From Deltaproteobacteria bacterium CG11_big_fil_rev_8_21_14_0_20_45_16 (GTDB lineage Bacteria; Bdellovibrionota; UBA2394): a stretch of DNA of 56,443 nucleotides. The DNA is taken from contig PCXB01000061.1 of the NCBI GenBank assembly GCA_002787535.1, positions 1-56,443 on the forward strand, read 5' to 3'. Positions 17,619 to 26,400 of the stretch are shown here, piece after piece. Below the pieces are notes generated by a model. It worked only from the letters and a program-made list of their open reading frames with translations. It did not search any database and had not been told where the DNA came from. Numbering within the stretch: position 1 is the stretch's first letter; each line of letters begins with the position of its first letter. A program made the position numbers and the translations under genes.

Positions 17619-18209
17619 ATGACCTGGGAACAGCTTAGCGCGAGTGATATTCACCTTTGGACCTGCAAATACACAACGGGTCAGGTCGACACGCTCAACC
17701 GAAAGGTTCTCTCCACGTATCTTAAACAGCCCCCCCAAAGCATTCAGTTTGTTGAGAACGAAAATGGAAAACCTTACTTTAAAGGTCGAAGCGATCTATT
17801 TTTTAATCTCAGTCACAGCGCAGATTTTTTGGCTGTTGGTGTAGCAAGAAGCGAAATTGGAGTCGATATTGAGAAACTAAGTGAGACACGAGATATCGAA
17901 TCCATTGCTCAAAAAATTATGAGCGAGGATCAATATAATCTCTTCAATATGATTCATAATCCAGATTCCCGAGTGATAGCCTTCTACCGATATTGGACGG
18001 GCTTCGAGGCTCTCGTTAAAGCTCTCGGCGTAACACAGTTCTCCAACCACATCAGTTTAAAGAAATTTGTCATTGATGATTTTACAAACCCAGAAGTCGA
18101 AGCGGACGGATGGACAATCAACAATCTTAAACTTGTACAAGGTTATTCCGTTTCCGTAGCCACTCAAATAAAGGATCCGAAATTCTCCAGCTTTGAATTC
18201 TTGGACTAA
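17619..18209 (+). CDS. 4'-phosphopantetheinyl transferase (Sfp-type)
   Basis: Transfers the phosphopantetheine arm from CoA to a serine of a carrier protein. The 196-residue product has the Sfp-type motifs: metal ligands D83 and E85 in IGVDIEKL, and W126, E130 and K134 in WTGFEALVKALG. The upstream NENGKPYF and FNLSHSADFLAVGVA segments also match the family. A smaller AcpS-type enzyme is not seen in the window, so this could serve fatty-acid ACP or a secondary carrier. No polyketide or peptide synthetase gene is nearby. Confidence 0.92.
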   Translation: MTWEQLSASDIHLWTCKYTTGQVDTLNRKVLSTYLKQPPQSIQFVENENGKPYFKGRSDLFFNLSHSADFLAVGVARSEIGVDIEKLSETRDIESIAQKIMSEDQYNLFNMIHNPDSRVIAFYRYWTGFEALVKALGVTQFSNHISLKKFVIDDFTNPEVEADGWTINNLKLVQGYSVSVATQIKDPKFSSFEFLD

Positions 18210-18215
18210 GTCCGC

Positions 18216-19559
18216 CTACTGAAAATCCATATAGATTTTATAAATTATGATGATACCAACAGCGATAGGAGCTACCAGTCGCGCTGACCACATCAAGCCC
18301 GCGGAAAATCCCGGCCGATTGCCACCCAACGCGTGCTTCGCCGCCTCAGGTCCAAGCTTCCATCCGAAGAACATCGCAATAAAGAGCCCGCCGATAGGCA
18401 AAAAATATTGGGAAGTCGCTTTGTCGAACAAATCAAAAAACGTAAGCCCCATAATTTTAAAATCCGAAAGCACGTTGGTTGATAAGGCTGATAGCATCCC
18501 CAATGCGTAGATGATTACTCCGGTAACAATCGTCACGACTTTTCGAGAAATTTTCTTCTTCTCTTCCCAGTACGCAACTACAACTTCAAGCAAAGAAACC
18601 GAAGAGGTTAAAGCTGCAAATGATACGAGTAGGAAGAAAATAATAGCAACAATTTGACCCACAGGAAGTTTTACAAACAACATCGGTAAAGTCTTAAACA
18701 TTAGGCTAGGTCCCGCTCCAGGCTCCATGCCGAAAGTAAATACAACAGCAAAAATCACGACGCCAGCTGCCAAAGCTACTGCCGTATCGACAAGCCCCAC
18801 CACGATAGCGGTGCGAGCAATGGCTTCTCGTTTTTGCAAATAACTTCCATAAGTAATTATGGCCCCCATACCAAGGCTCAAGGTGAAGAATGAATGCCCA
18901 ACAGCCTCCAAAACTCCCGCAGGCGTGAGCGCATCCGTATTGAATGAGAACAAATACTTAAGACTCTGCATAAATCCATCAAGTTGAACGGAATACACTA
19001 GCAAGCCAACCAACATCAAAATCAAGCCCGGCATCAGGATTTTGTTCCATTTTTCAAGCCCCTCTTTGACTCCCCTGAGAACAATACTCACGGTCATCGC
19101 CATAAAAATGAAATGCCAAAGCAATTGTCTTCCTGGATTTCCGAATAAATTTCCTAGAGTTGATGAAATTTGATCATCCGTTTCTCTCGTGAATTCTCCT
19201 ATCAAGGACCGATATTCAAAATCCAGAACCCAGCCACCCACAACACTATAAAAGGAGAGAATCAAAAACGCCGCCGCCAGCCCCAACCATCCGATTGATT
19301 TCCATGGCGAATTCTTACGATCCAAGACCTCAAAGGACTCAACAACGCTTTTTTGAGAGCTCTGCCCAATATAAAGTTCCGCAATGAAAATTGGAATGCC
19401 GACCAAGGCAATGCAAACGAGATAGATTAACACAAAAGCCCCACCGCCATTGGTTCCCGTAATATAAGGAAACTTCCAAATATTGCCTAAACCAACCGCC
19501 GATCCGGATGCCGCCAAAATAAACGCTAATCGATTTGTCCAGTGTGCTCGTGCTGTCAT
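18216..19559 (-). CDS. Neurotransmitter:sodium symporter family transporter
   Basis: A Na+-coupled solute symporter of the NSS (LeuT/SNF) family in the inner membrane, 447 residues with about eleven to twelve membrane helices. The N-terminal signature RLAFILAASGSAVGLGNIWK followed by FPYITGTNGGGAFVLIY contains the unwound TM1 and the sodium- and substrate-contacting residues. TM6 has the FFTLSLGMGAIITYGSYL pattern. Likely substrates are amino acids, but specificity cannot be read from the sequence. AAGGGTGAG precedes the ATG. It seems to be transcribed alone. Confidence 0.94.
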   Translation of the reverse strand: MTARAHWTNRLAFILAASGSAVGLGNIWKFPYITGTNGGGAFVLIYLVCIALVGIPIFIAELYIGQSSQKSVVESFEVLDRKNSPWKSIGWLGLAAAFLILSFYSVVGGWVLDFEYRSLIGEFTRETDDQISSTLGNLFGNPGRQLLWHFIFMAMTVSIVLRGVKEGLEKWNKILMPGLILMLVGLLVYSVQLDGFMQSLKYLFSFNTDALTPAGVLEAVGHSFFTLSLGMGAIITYGSYLQKREAIARTAIVVGLVDTAVALAAGVVIFAVVFTFGMEPGAGPSLMFKTLPMLFVKLPVGQIVAIIFFLLVSFAALTSSVSLLEVVVAYWEEKKKISRKVVTIVTGVIIYALGMLSALSTNVLSDFKIMGLTFFDLFDKATSQYFLPIGGLFIAMFFGWKLGPEAAKHALGGNRPGFSAGLMWSARLVAPIAVGIIIIYKIYMDFQ

Positions 19560-19669
19560 AACTCACCCTTAAAAATATTAAAAATTTTCAAACCACGAAA
19601 AGCCAAAAACTAGTCCATTGAACCAACAAGTCAAAAGTTTTTCTCCAAGATTCTTAGGTTATTAGGATT

Positions 19670-20194
19670 TTACGAGTATCGATAAAGCGAATGAACAAGT
19701 CTCGGCTGAAGACGCTCGCGACCATTCAAAAAGTCCAATTCCACCATAAAAACAAGGCTTTGAACCTGAGCTCCAAGTTTCTCACACAGGCTCGCCGCCG
19801 CCAAAGCCGTGCCGCCTGTGGCCAATACATCGTCGATGATGGAAACTTTCTGGCCTTCCGTTAACGCATCGGCATGAATCTCAAGCGAATTCGAGCCGTA
19901 CTCAAGATCGTAGCTTTGACTTAAGGATTTATAGGGCAATTTACCAGGCTTTCTCACAAGACAAAGTCCACAGCCCAGAACATAGGCCACCGCTGAGGCA
20001 AGTAAAAAACCACGAGACTCTATACCCACGATCATCTCCACAGGGTGCCGCGACATATCTCGCGCCAAGGTTTCTACGACATCCCTAAAGGCCTCAGAGT
20101 TCTGAAGTAAGGGTGTGATGTCCTTAAATAATATTCCAAGCTTTGGAAAGTCTGGAATGTCACGGATCAGCGCTCTATGCTTTTCTGAATTCAC
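19670..20194 (-). CDS. apt: Adenine phosphoribosyltransferase
   Basis: Salvages adenine by coupling it to PRPP to give AMP. The 174-residue protein has the Apt start (IRDIPDFPKLGILFKDITPL), the MIVGIESRGFLLASAVAY block, the flexible-loop region RKPGKLPYKS, and the PRPP-binding motif VSIIDDVLATGGTALAA. Length is typical. Its first 20 bases overlap the end of the MscS gene in another frame, so the two may be cotranscribed. Confidence 0.95.
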   Translation of the reverse strand: MNSEKHRALIRDIPDFPKLGILFKDITPLLQNSEAFRDVVETLARDMSRHPVEMIVGIESRGFLLASAVAYVLGCGLCLVRKPGKLPYKSLSQSYDLEYGSNSLEIHADALTEGQKVSIIDDVLATGGTALAAASLCEKLGAQVQSLVFMVELDFLNGRERLQPRLVHSLYRYS

Positions 20195-21311
20195 TAATCA
20201 TCTTTCCAAGTCCAACACCCAATTCATTTTTTTCGATATATAAAGTTTGAGTCGGATACGCAAAATCAATTCCCTCTTTTTCAAAGGCTTCAAACAAAGC
20301 CAAGTTAATATATTCCTGAGCGTTCATATAAACAAGATAGTCCGCGCTCAATACATAAAAAACGGTCTCAAAATCCAAAGACGAAGCTCCAAAAGATAAA
20401 AAGTGACACCGATCAAATTTTGAATCCGGGCAGTCATCTATAATCCTCTTCATTATGTTTGGTATTTGTTTAAGTTTTTCGATCGAGGTTTGATAGGTTA
20501 CGCCGATGCTAAAGAGCACCCGTCTTTCCTGCAAACGACGGAAATTCTGAATTCGGCTGCTCAATAGATCGCTGTTGGAAAATATAAGTTGTTCACCTGA
20601 CAAACTCCTGACCCGGGTAGATTTCAATCCTATTTTTTCAACGGTTCCGACAAAATCATTTACTTTAATCGTGTCTTCTACTGCAAACGGCTTATCTAAA
20701 ACGATGGAAAGTGAGGCAAATAAATCTCCCAAAATATTCTGGACGGCCAGCGCCACGGCAATACCACCGACACCCAAAGAAGCCACCAGAGTTGTGACAT
20801 CAAAGCCCAAATTCTCAAGAGCAAGAAGAACGACGACACTAACTAGGATTAAGCGTCCTAAAAACTGTAAGGCAGGCATTGTGCCCTCGATCGCCGAATC
20901 GGATCGCGCCAACTTCTTATCTCTTCCAACGAGACGATAAATGAGGAAATCAATAACTTCGATACCCCAAAACCACACTTGAAGCAGCAACAAAACAACA
21001 AAGACAGACTTCATTCCATGCTCAAATTTTGGAGAGAATTTCAAGAATGTGGCAGCAACATACACCGCGATTGTGACAACAAAAAACTTTCTTATTTTTT
21101 GGATAAGTTCGAGGACGAGATCATCAAGGCCTGTCTCTGTTTTTTTAGACAAATGTTCGAGGCGCCTTTCTATGACTCGCTTTAAAATCAGAATGCCGGA
21201 AAAAATTAAGAAGGCCGTAACAAGGCTAAACATCCAAGATAAAAGGCTGTTATTAAAAAGCTCCAGGTTATATTTTCTTCCAAATTCATTTATATATTCT
21301 AAGTAACTCAT
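20175..21311 (-). CDS. MscS-family mechanosensitive ion channel
   Basis: A 378-residue inner-membrane channel that opens under hypo-osmotic tension. It has about four hydrophobic segments, the pore-lining Gly/Ala-rich helix (SLGVGGIAVALAVQNILG, about residues 170-190), then the beta domain (LDKPFAVEDTIKVNDFVGTV) and a C-terminal alpha/beta domain with VLFSIGVTYQTS. The N-terminal segment is longer than in E. coli MscS but shorter than in MscK. It overlaps apt by 20 bases. Confidence 0.93.
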   Translation of the reverse strand: MSYLEYINEFGRKYNLELFNNSLLSWMFSLVTAFLIFSGILILKRVIERRLEHLSKKTETGLDDLVLELIQKIRKFFVVTIAVYVAATFLKFSPKFEHGMKSVFVVLLLLQVWFWGIEVIDFLIYRLVGRDKKLARSDSAIEGTMPALQFLGRLILVSVVVLLALENLGFDVTTLVASLGVGGIAVALAVQNILGDLFASLSIVLDKPFAVEDTIKVNDFVGTVEKIGLKSTRVRSLSGEQLIFSNSDLLSSRIQNFRRLQERRVLFSIGVTYQTSIEKLKQIPNIMKRIIDDCPDSKFDRCHFLSFGASSLDFETVFYVLSADYLVYMNAQEYINLALFEAFEKEGIDFAYPTQTLYIEKNELGVGLGKMISEFRKA

Positions 21312-21321
21312 ACAGCAGGCA

Positions 21322-22230
21322 TTATAAATGCCGGGCTCGGGGACTCAATTGAAAAAAGCTATCATTCACAGATTGGAGCTTATCTCGAGATTCAGAGAGT
21401 TTTTGTCTTGATAATTCCACCATAAACATTCCATCTCCATCTTCCGGCAATTCGTTGAGAATATTGCCCCAAGGATCAATGGCCATTGTATGCCCATAGC
21501 AGCGAATTCGGCCTGCACGCTCACTTTGATGCCAGCCCCACTGTCCAGAAGCTAGGACATAGCTTCGGTTCTCGATGGCCCGCGCTCTCAAGAGGCAATG
21601 CCAATGGTCTTGGCCCGTTAAATGGGTAAAGGCTGCAGGTACCAAGGCCACTTCCATTCCCTCATGAATCGCCATCCATCGGTAAAACTCTGGAAATCTT
21701 AGATCATAGCAAATACTCATTCCAAATCTAAATGATCCAAAATTGATAAGTTGAGGAGACTCACCGGGATGAACGTCCATAAATTCTTCATATCGTAAGC
21801 GCTCCGAAATGAAGTGAAAAAGATGAAGTTTTCGGTAGGAGACAAATCGGAGCTTGGGTTCAATCCACAGAAGCGTATTGTAGGGGCGATTTTCGAACTC
21901 GCTTTGTTCGAGTACCGATCCTAAACAAACGCCAAAGTCCCAATCAGAAGCCATTTCCTCAACCGCCAAAGAAAAGGACGAATCTCGCTTGAGTCTCGAT
22001 CCTTCGAATTTTAGTACGGGTCGATCATGCTTATCCGCACAAACAAGGGATCGAGGACCACGAAATAGGCAATTCTCAGGAAAACAAATAAGATCAAATC
22101 GAGGCCATCGAGAACGAGCTTCATCAATGAGGCTCTGAACCAGCATTAGATTTTCCCACCAGTCCGGACCGCTTTTCATCTGCACCAACACAACGCGTAG
22201 TTTTTTATCTTTGTTCGAAATTTCTTGCAT
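21322..22230 (-). CDS. Nitrilase-superfamily carbon-nitrogen hydrolase
   Basis: About 302 residues. The catalytic triad of the nitrilase superfamily is visible: E52 in CFPENCLF, K134 in YRKLHLFHF and C174 in SICYDLRFPEFY. The downstream ALVPAAFTHLTGQDHW and LLRARAIENRSYVLA segments resemble Nit1/Nit2-type omega-amidases and deaminated-glutathione amidases. The start at 22230 is preferred over one at 22284, which would abut the divergent lemA start. The likely reaction is hydrolysis of a small amide such as deaminated glutathione; the substrate is not proven by the sequence. Confidence 0.88.
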   Translation of the reverse strand: MQEISNKDKKLRVVLVQMKSGPDWWENLMLVQSLIDEARSRWPRFDLICFPENCLFRGPRSLVCADKHDRPVLKFEGSRLKRDSSFSLAVEEMASDWDFGVCLGSVLEQSEFENRPYNTLLWIEPKLRFVSYRKLHLFHFISERLRYEEFMDVHPGESPQLINFGSFRFGMSICYDLRFPEFYRWMAIHEGMEVALVPAAFTHLTGQDHWHCLLRARAIENRSYVLASGQWGWHQSERAGRIRCYGHTMAIDPWGNILNELPEDGDGMFMVELSRQKLSESRDKLQSVNDSFFQLSPRARHL

Positions 22231-22284
22231 CTTCAACTTGCCCAACCCAAAGCTTAATCTCGATAATATACCTGAGGTGCGCAT

Positions 22285-22875
22285 ATGTATGTAGCTTTAG
22301 TTCTTCTTGGAATTCTCCTTGTTTTGGCAATTTGGGTGACAGCTATTTTTAATAGCTTGGTCCGATTAAGAAATAGATTTAAAAATGCTTTCTCTCAAAT
22401 CGACGTTCAACTTCAAAGGCGTTACGATTTGATTCCCAACCTCGTTGAAACTGCCAAAGCCTATTTAAAACATGAGCGAGAGACACTTGAGGCCGTCATT
22501 CAAGCTCGAAATATGGCGGCAACCGCAGCAAAAAGTGCGGGACAAAATCCAGAGAATGCTTCGTTAATGAAAGGCCTAGTTGGGGCCGAGGCGACTCTAA
22601 CGGGCGCACTGAGTAAATTCTTTGCCACGGTGGAAGCCTACCCTGATCTTAAAGCCAACCAGAATATGTCAGAACTAACTGAGGAATTGTCGTCTACAGA
22701 GAATCGAATCGCCTTTGCCCGGCAAGCGTTTAATGACGCCGTCATGACGTATAATACGGCGCGCGAAGTTTTCCCTAATATCGCAGTCGCGAACTTTTTT
22801 AATTTCTCCGAAGCTGAGCTCTTCGAAGTGGAGAGCTATGATCATCGACAAACCCCCAAAGTTTCGTTTGGCTAA
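22285..22875 (+). CDS. lemA: LemA family protein
   Basis: A 196-residue LemA protein: one N-terminal membrane helix (VALVLLGILLVLAIWVTAIF), then a helical bundle with the family signature AFSQIDVQLQRRYDLIPNLV and VKAYLKHE-like ETAKAYLKHERET. It also has ENRIAFARQAFNDAVMTYN and a C-terminal FPNIAVANFF. Family members sit in the inner membrane with a periplasmic bundle. The M48 protease gene follows at 20 bases, a frequent pairing, so the two probably act together. Confidence 0.95.
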   Translation: MYVALVLLGILLVLAIWVTAIFNSLVRLRNRFKNAFSQIDVQLQRRYDLIPNLVETAKAYLKHERETLEAVIQARNMAATAAKSAGQNPENASLMKGLVGAEATLTGALSKFFATVEAYPDLKANQNMSELTEELSSTENRIAFARQAFNDAVMTYNTAREVFPNIAVANFFNFSEAELFEVESYDHRQTPKVSFG

Positions 22876-22895
22876 ACGGAATTGATTCCATACTA

Positions 22896-24698
22896 ATGAA
22901 TTTTTTTGAACATCAGGATCGAGCTCAGTCGAGAACCAAGCTTTTGGTATTTCTCTTTATCATCGGCTTCATTTGTCTCATGGGCACAATAAATCTTTGT
23001 GTCTACTTTCTAGCTAAATTTCAGATTCCGCTTCTTCTAGATAGCCACGAATCGACACTCCATATCTGGACCTCGCTAATCACTTTGATTTTAGTCGGGG
23101 GGGGCACGGCCTTTCGAACCCGTACACTTCAACAACAGGGGGGCATTTCTATCGCGCTAGATTTAGGAGGCGTACCCATCGATATGGCGACGAAGGATCC
23201 AAAGGAAAAACAACTTCGAAATATCGTGGAGGAAATGGCTATCGCCTCGGGCGTCCCTGTCCCGGAAATTTTTGTACTAGACGAGGCCGGCATCAATGCT
23301 TTTGCAGCGGGATTTACCACGGATGACGCCATTGTTGCCGTTACGCGCGGTTGTCTTAACGAACTAAATCGAGACGAACTTCAAGGCGTCATCGCGCATG
23401 AGTTTAGTCATATTTTTCATGGAGACATGAGACTCAATATGAGAATGACAGGAATCCTTTATGGAATCTTTATCCTGTCATCCGTTGGCAGAATCCTTAT
23501 GCGATCCACGGGTTCAACGAGGGGTCGACGTCAGGGGGGAACTCCTCTTCCACTACTTGGAATTGCAATTTATTTGGTTGGATCCATGGGTCTATTTTTT
23601 GGCCGCGCCATTCAGGCCTCGGTCTCACGCCAGCGAGAGTTTTTAGCAGATGCGTCCGCCGTTCAATACACTCGTAATCCCCAGGGTATCGCTGGGGCAC
23701 TTAAAAAAATAGCCGAGCATTCCCTAGGATCGCGAGTCGAAAATCCGGCCGCTCAAGATCTGGGGCATTTCTTTTTTGCCAATGCATCCCGTTGGGGTTT
23801 TTCCGGCATTTTCAGAACCCATCCTCCAATTCAAGAAAGAATTAAAGCTATTGATCCAAAACAAGCCTACCTCTTGGAGAAAAAGCAAAGAGCCGAGATA
23901 AAGGAAGCCTATAAACCAGCTCCCATTATTGATCCTGCTAGTTTGATAATTGCTCAAAGCATGCTTTCTCATACGAGCGATTATCTGCTTCAAGCTTGTC
24001 GCGATCCATTTTCGGTACGTGCCGTTGTTCTCGCTTTGCTTTCGGCTAAAGATCCTTCCATCTACACTCACCAATTGAAAATGTTAGACGAAGCTCGTGA
24101 ATCCAACCTACGACCCATCATTCAACGCGTCCGCCTCGAAATGGAAAAACTCGGTCTTTCGTATCGACTTCCCCTATTAGATCTCTGCATACCCGCCACT
24201 CGCCAATTAAGCCGCACTCAGAAACAAGGCTTTATGAAAACCATTGAAGACTTTGTGATGGCCGACCGTCGAATTGAACTTTTTGAGTTTTGTTTACTTA
24301 AAATTCTCTCGAATCATTTGCAATCGAGACGCTTTGCCAGAAGACCTTCTGTTGGACGACAAGAGGCCATCGACGCTTCCAGCCTGATACTGTCTTCAAT
24401 AATAAAAGCTGGCTATGGGGAAATTGCCGATCAAGAGCGTGTCTTTAAGCAAATAACTGAGGAATTCGGCTTCAAAACTCTTAAACTTCAGATTGAAGCT
24501 GAATTGCGAATGAAAGAACTCGATAGAGCGATTGAAACACTGAGGTTCTTAAAGACTCAGGATAAAGAAAAATTCGTTAAAGCCTGTCAAAGTGCTGTCA
24601 CCGCTGACAAAGTCATCCTTCCTTTAGAATACGAACTATTCCGCGCCGTGTCGGAAAGCATCGCCGTTCCTGCGGCTCCTCAGAAACTCGCGTCATAG
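22896..24698 (+). CDS. M48 family membrane zinc metalloprotease with C-terminal extension
   Basis: A 600-residue HtpX-like protease. Two N-terminal membrane helices (about 17-40 and 55-72) precede the zinc site HEFSH (168-172); a second hydrophobic pair lies at about 185-200 and 220-240, and the third zinc ligand is E248 in RQREFLADA. A catalytic-domain end with FRTHPPIQERI follows near 310. The last 270 residues form an additional helical domain with no recognised family, absent from the roughly 290-residue HtpX. Pairing with lemA suggests envelope protein quality control. Confidence 0.92.
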   Translation: MNFFEHQDRAQSRTKLLVFLFIIGFICLMGTINLCVYFLAKFQIPLLLDSHESTLHIWTSLITLILVGGGTAFRTRTLQQQGGISIALDLGGVPIDMATKDPKEKQLRNIVEEMAIASGVPVPEIFVLDEAGINAFAAGFTTDDAIVAVTRGCLNELNRDELQGVIAHEFSHIFHGDMRLNMRMTGILYGIFILSSVGRILMRSTGSTRGRRQGGTPLPLLGIAIYLVGSMGLFFGRAIQASVSRQREFLADASAVQYTRNPQGIAGALKKIAEHSLGSRVENPAAQDLGHFFFANASRWGFSGIFRTHPPIQERIKAIDPKQAYLLEKKQRAEIKEAYKPAPIIDPASLIIAQSMLSHTSDYLLQACRDPFSVRAVVLALLSAKDPSIYTHQLKMLDEARESNLRPIIQRVRLEMEKLGLSYRLPLLDLCIPATRQLSRTQKQGFMKTIEDFVMADRRIELFEFCLLKILSNHLQSRRFARRPSVGRQEAIDASSLILSSIIKAGYGEIADQERVFKQITEEFGFKTLKLQIEAELRMKELDRAIETLRFLKTQDKEKFVKACQSAVTADKVILPLEYELFRAVSESIAVPAAPQKLAS

Positions 24699-24718
24699 TT
24701 TTTTAATTTCCCTTCCCG

Positions 24719-24724
24719 TATAAT
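24719..24724 (+). promoter_or_regulatory. Possible -10 element for the small Cys-rich gene
   Basis: A perfect TATAAT stands 32 bases before the ATG at 24756. No good -35 box lies 17 bases upstream, so the promoter is only suggested. Confidence 0.4.
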
Positions 24725-24755
24725 AAAATAACGTTACTTATCTCGGGGGAGATTC

Positions 24756-24992
24756 ATGGGCCTTATTGCGAGCATTTTTACGCATTTTTTATTTTTGAGC
24801 TTGCCCGCCGATATGGATTGGACTTTTGTTGGCTGCGCTTGGAGCGCCCAAGAATGCGCCTATTCCTGTCCGCACCTTGGTAGCTTTATGACTCGGTATG
24901 ACCCTGAAATGTGCTGGCTCGAAGCTCCCAGCGAATGGGCTTGCTATTGTGATTTCAATTCTTCCGATCGAGAATTAGAAATCGATAACTGA
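24756..24992 (+). CDS. Small cysteine-rich, probably secreted protein
   Basis: A 78-residue protein with an excellent ribosome binding site (GGGGGAG, five bases before ATG) and a TATAAT upstream. The N-terminus is hydrophobic (MGLIASIFTHFLFLSLPADM) and could be a signal peptide. The rest carries six cysteines in a short span (GCAWSAQECAYSCPHLG, MCWLEAPSEWACYCDF), suggesting disulfide bonds. No family is recognised. Its last 38 bases overlap the end of the convergent folA. The signals before the start argue for a real gene. Confidence 0.65.
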   Translation: MGLIASIFTHFLFLSLPADMDWTFVGCAWSAQECAYSCPHLGSFMTRYDPEMCWLEAPSEWACYCDFNSSDRELEIDN

Positions 24993-25458
24993 TTCCGCTC
25001 GAGTTGGATTCAACACCGGGAACATCGGATGTAATTTTAAATGAAGCCTCCTTTAATACATCAGGGAAATAGGTATCGCCCTCAATTTCTTGCTCAATAA
25101 GAGTTAAATAGATTCGATTCAGTCGGTTTAAGGATTGCTTATAAATCTCCGCCCCACCAACAACAAAAACCTCCTCAGTTTTGAAAGCTTGCCTCTCAAT
25201 CGTTTCAAGAGCCTGATCGAGACTAGAAAAAACTTCCACGCCTTCCTGCATCCAGGTTTGATCTCGTGATAAAACGATATTCCTTCTGTGAGGCAATGGC
25301 CTCCCAAGGGAATCGAAAGTTTTACGTCCCATAATGATCGTACGCCCCGAGGTTTTTTGCTTAAAGAATTTTAAATCTTCGGAAATATGCCAAGGCAATT
25401 GTCCCAATTTACCGATAACTCGGTTTCGAGCCATAGCTGCGATGGCACAAAGAATCAT
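24955..25458 (-). CDS. folA: Dihydrofolate reductase
   Basis: Reduces dihydrofolate to tetrahydrofolate with NADPH. The 167-residue product shows AAMARNRVIGKLGQLPWHIS, the catalytic acid at E27 (before D28), TIIMGRKTFDSLGRPLPHR, and the cofactor loop VFVVGGAEIYKQSL. It begins five bases after thyA, a common pairing since thymidylate synthase produces the dihydrofolate this enzyme recycles. Confidence 0.96.
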   Translation of the reverse strand: MILCAIAAMARNRVIGKLGQLPWHISEDLKFFKQKTSGRTIIMGRKTFDSLGRPLPHRRNIVLSRDQTWMQEGVEVFSSLDQALETIERQAFKTEEVFVVGGAEIYKQSLNRLNRIYLTLIEQEIEGDTYFPDVLKEASFKITSDVPGVESNSSGISYRFLILDRKN

Positions 25459-25463
25459 GAATC

Positions 25464-26264
25464 TTAGACCGCAATCGGCGCCTTAATCGCCGGATAAGCT
25501 TCATAATCCATAATCTCAAAATCTTCGAAATTAAATTCAAAAATATTTTTGACCTCTGGATTAATTTTTAAACTTGGCAACGGGCGAGGTTTTCGCGACA
25601 ACTGCAACTTTGCTTGCTCAATATGATTTGTATACAAATGCAAATCTCCAAAGGTGTGTACAAACTCTCCGGGGCGTAAGTCTGTAGCTTGCGCGACCAT
25701 ATGTGTGAGGAGCGCATAGCTCACGATATTAAAGGGAACACCCAAAAATATATCGGCACTTCTCTGATAAAGTTGGCAGGATAAGCGCCCATCTTGATGC
25801 ACATAAAATTGAAAAAGCGCATGACAAGGCGGCAAAGCCATTTTATTGATTTCACCCACATTCCAAGCGCTCACAAGATGCCGCCTAGAAAATGGATTGT
25901 TTTTGATCCCCTCTATCAATAAAGAAATCTGATCAACAATTTTCCCGTCCGCGGCTAACCAGCTTCTCCATTGGGACCCATAAACAGGGCCGAGATTCCC
26001 ATCTTCATCCGCCCATTCATCCCAGATACTCACCCCATTATCCTTAAGGTAGCGAATATTAGTTTCGCCACGCAAAAACCAAAGAAGCTCATAAATAATA
26101 GAACGCAAATGAAGTTTTTTGGTTGTCAGAACAGGAAAGCCCATCGAAAGATCGTGGCGAATTTGCCTTCCAAAAAGACTAAGAGTTCCCGTCCCTGTTC
26201 GATCTTCTCGCTTTTCGCCTTTTTCAAGAACTTCGGTTAAGAGATCCAAATATTCCGTTTCCAT
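25464..26264 (-). CDS. thyA: Thymidylate synthase ThyA
   Basis: Methylates dUMP to dTMP using methylene-tetrahydrofolate. About 266 residues. Family blocks include [14 protein letters not shown], the [14 protein letters not shown] segment and [17 protein letters not shown]. The nucleophile C147 sits in [11 protein letters not shown], and [12 protein letters not shown] follows. The ATG at 26264 is preferred because GAGG lies six bases upstream; an ATG at 26270 would touch that site. The gene has a leader of about 130 bases with three stem-loops, and folA follows in the same operon. Confidence 0.95.
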   Translation of the reverse strand: METEYLDLLTEVLEKGEKREDRTGTGTLSLFGRQIRHDLSMGFPVLTTKKLHLRSIIYELLWFLRGETNIRYLKDNGVSIWDEWADEDGNLGPVYGSQWRSWLAADGKIVDQISLLIEGIKNNPFSRRHLVSAWNVGEINKMALPPCHALFQFYVHQDGRLSCQLYQRSADIFLGVPFNIVSYALLTHMVAQATDLRPGEFVHTFGDLHLYTNHIEQAKLQLSRKPRPLPSLKINPEVKNIFEFNFEDFEIMDYEAYPAIKAPIAV

Positions 26265-26301
26265 ATCCATCCTCGCTTGGGGGCTATCCTGCCCAAGTAA
26301 G

Positions 26302-26331
26302 TAAAAATCGCCAAGTCTTCTTAATTGGCGA
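26302..26331 (-). terminator. Stem-loop with T-run in the fkbp-thyA gap
   Basis: On the minus strand TCGCCAA pairs with TTGGCGA across a ten-base loop and is followed at once by TTTTTA. This fits a weak intrinsic terminator after the FKBP gene, or an attenuator in the thyA leader. Confidence 0.55.
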
Positions 26332-26341
26332 CAGTAGGAGT

Positions 26342-26379
26342 GGTGAATTATTTTGTGCCAAGCGACAAAATAATTCACC
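26342..26379 (-). terminator. 15-bp perfect inverted repeat between fkbp and thyA
   Basis: GGTGAATTATTTTGT and ACAAAATAATTCACC form perfect 15-bp arms around an eight-base loop, 21 bases after the FKBP stop codon. No T-run follows directly, so it may act with the next hairpin as a terminator or as a leader structure or operator for thyA. Confidence 0.55.
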
Positions 26380-26400
26380 GGGATCCTTAACTAAAAGAAT

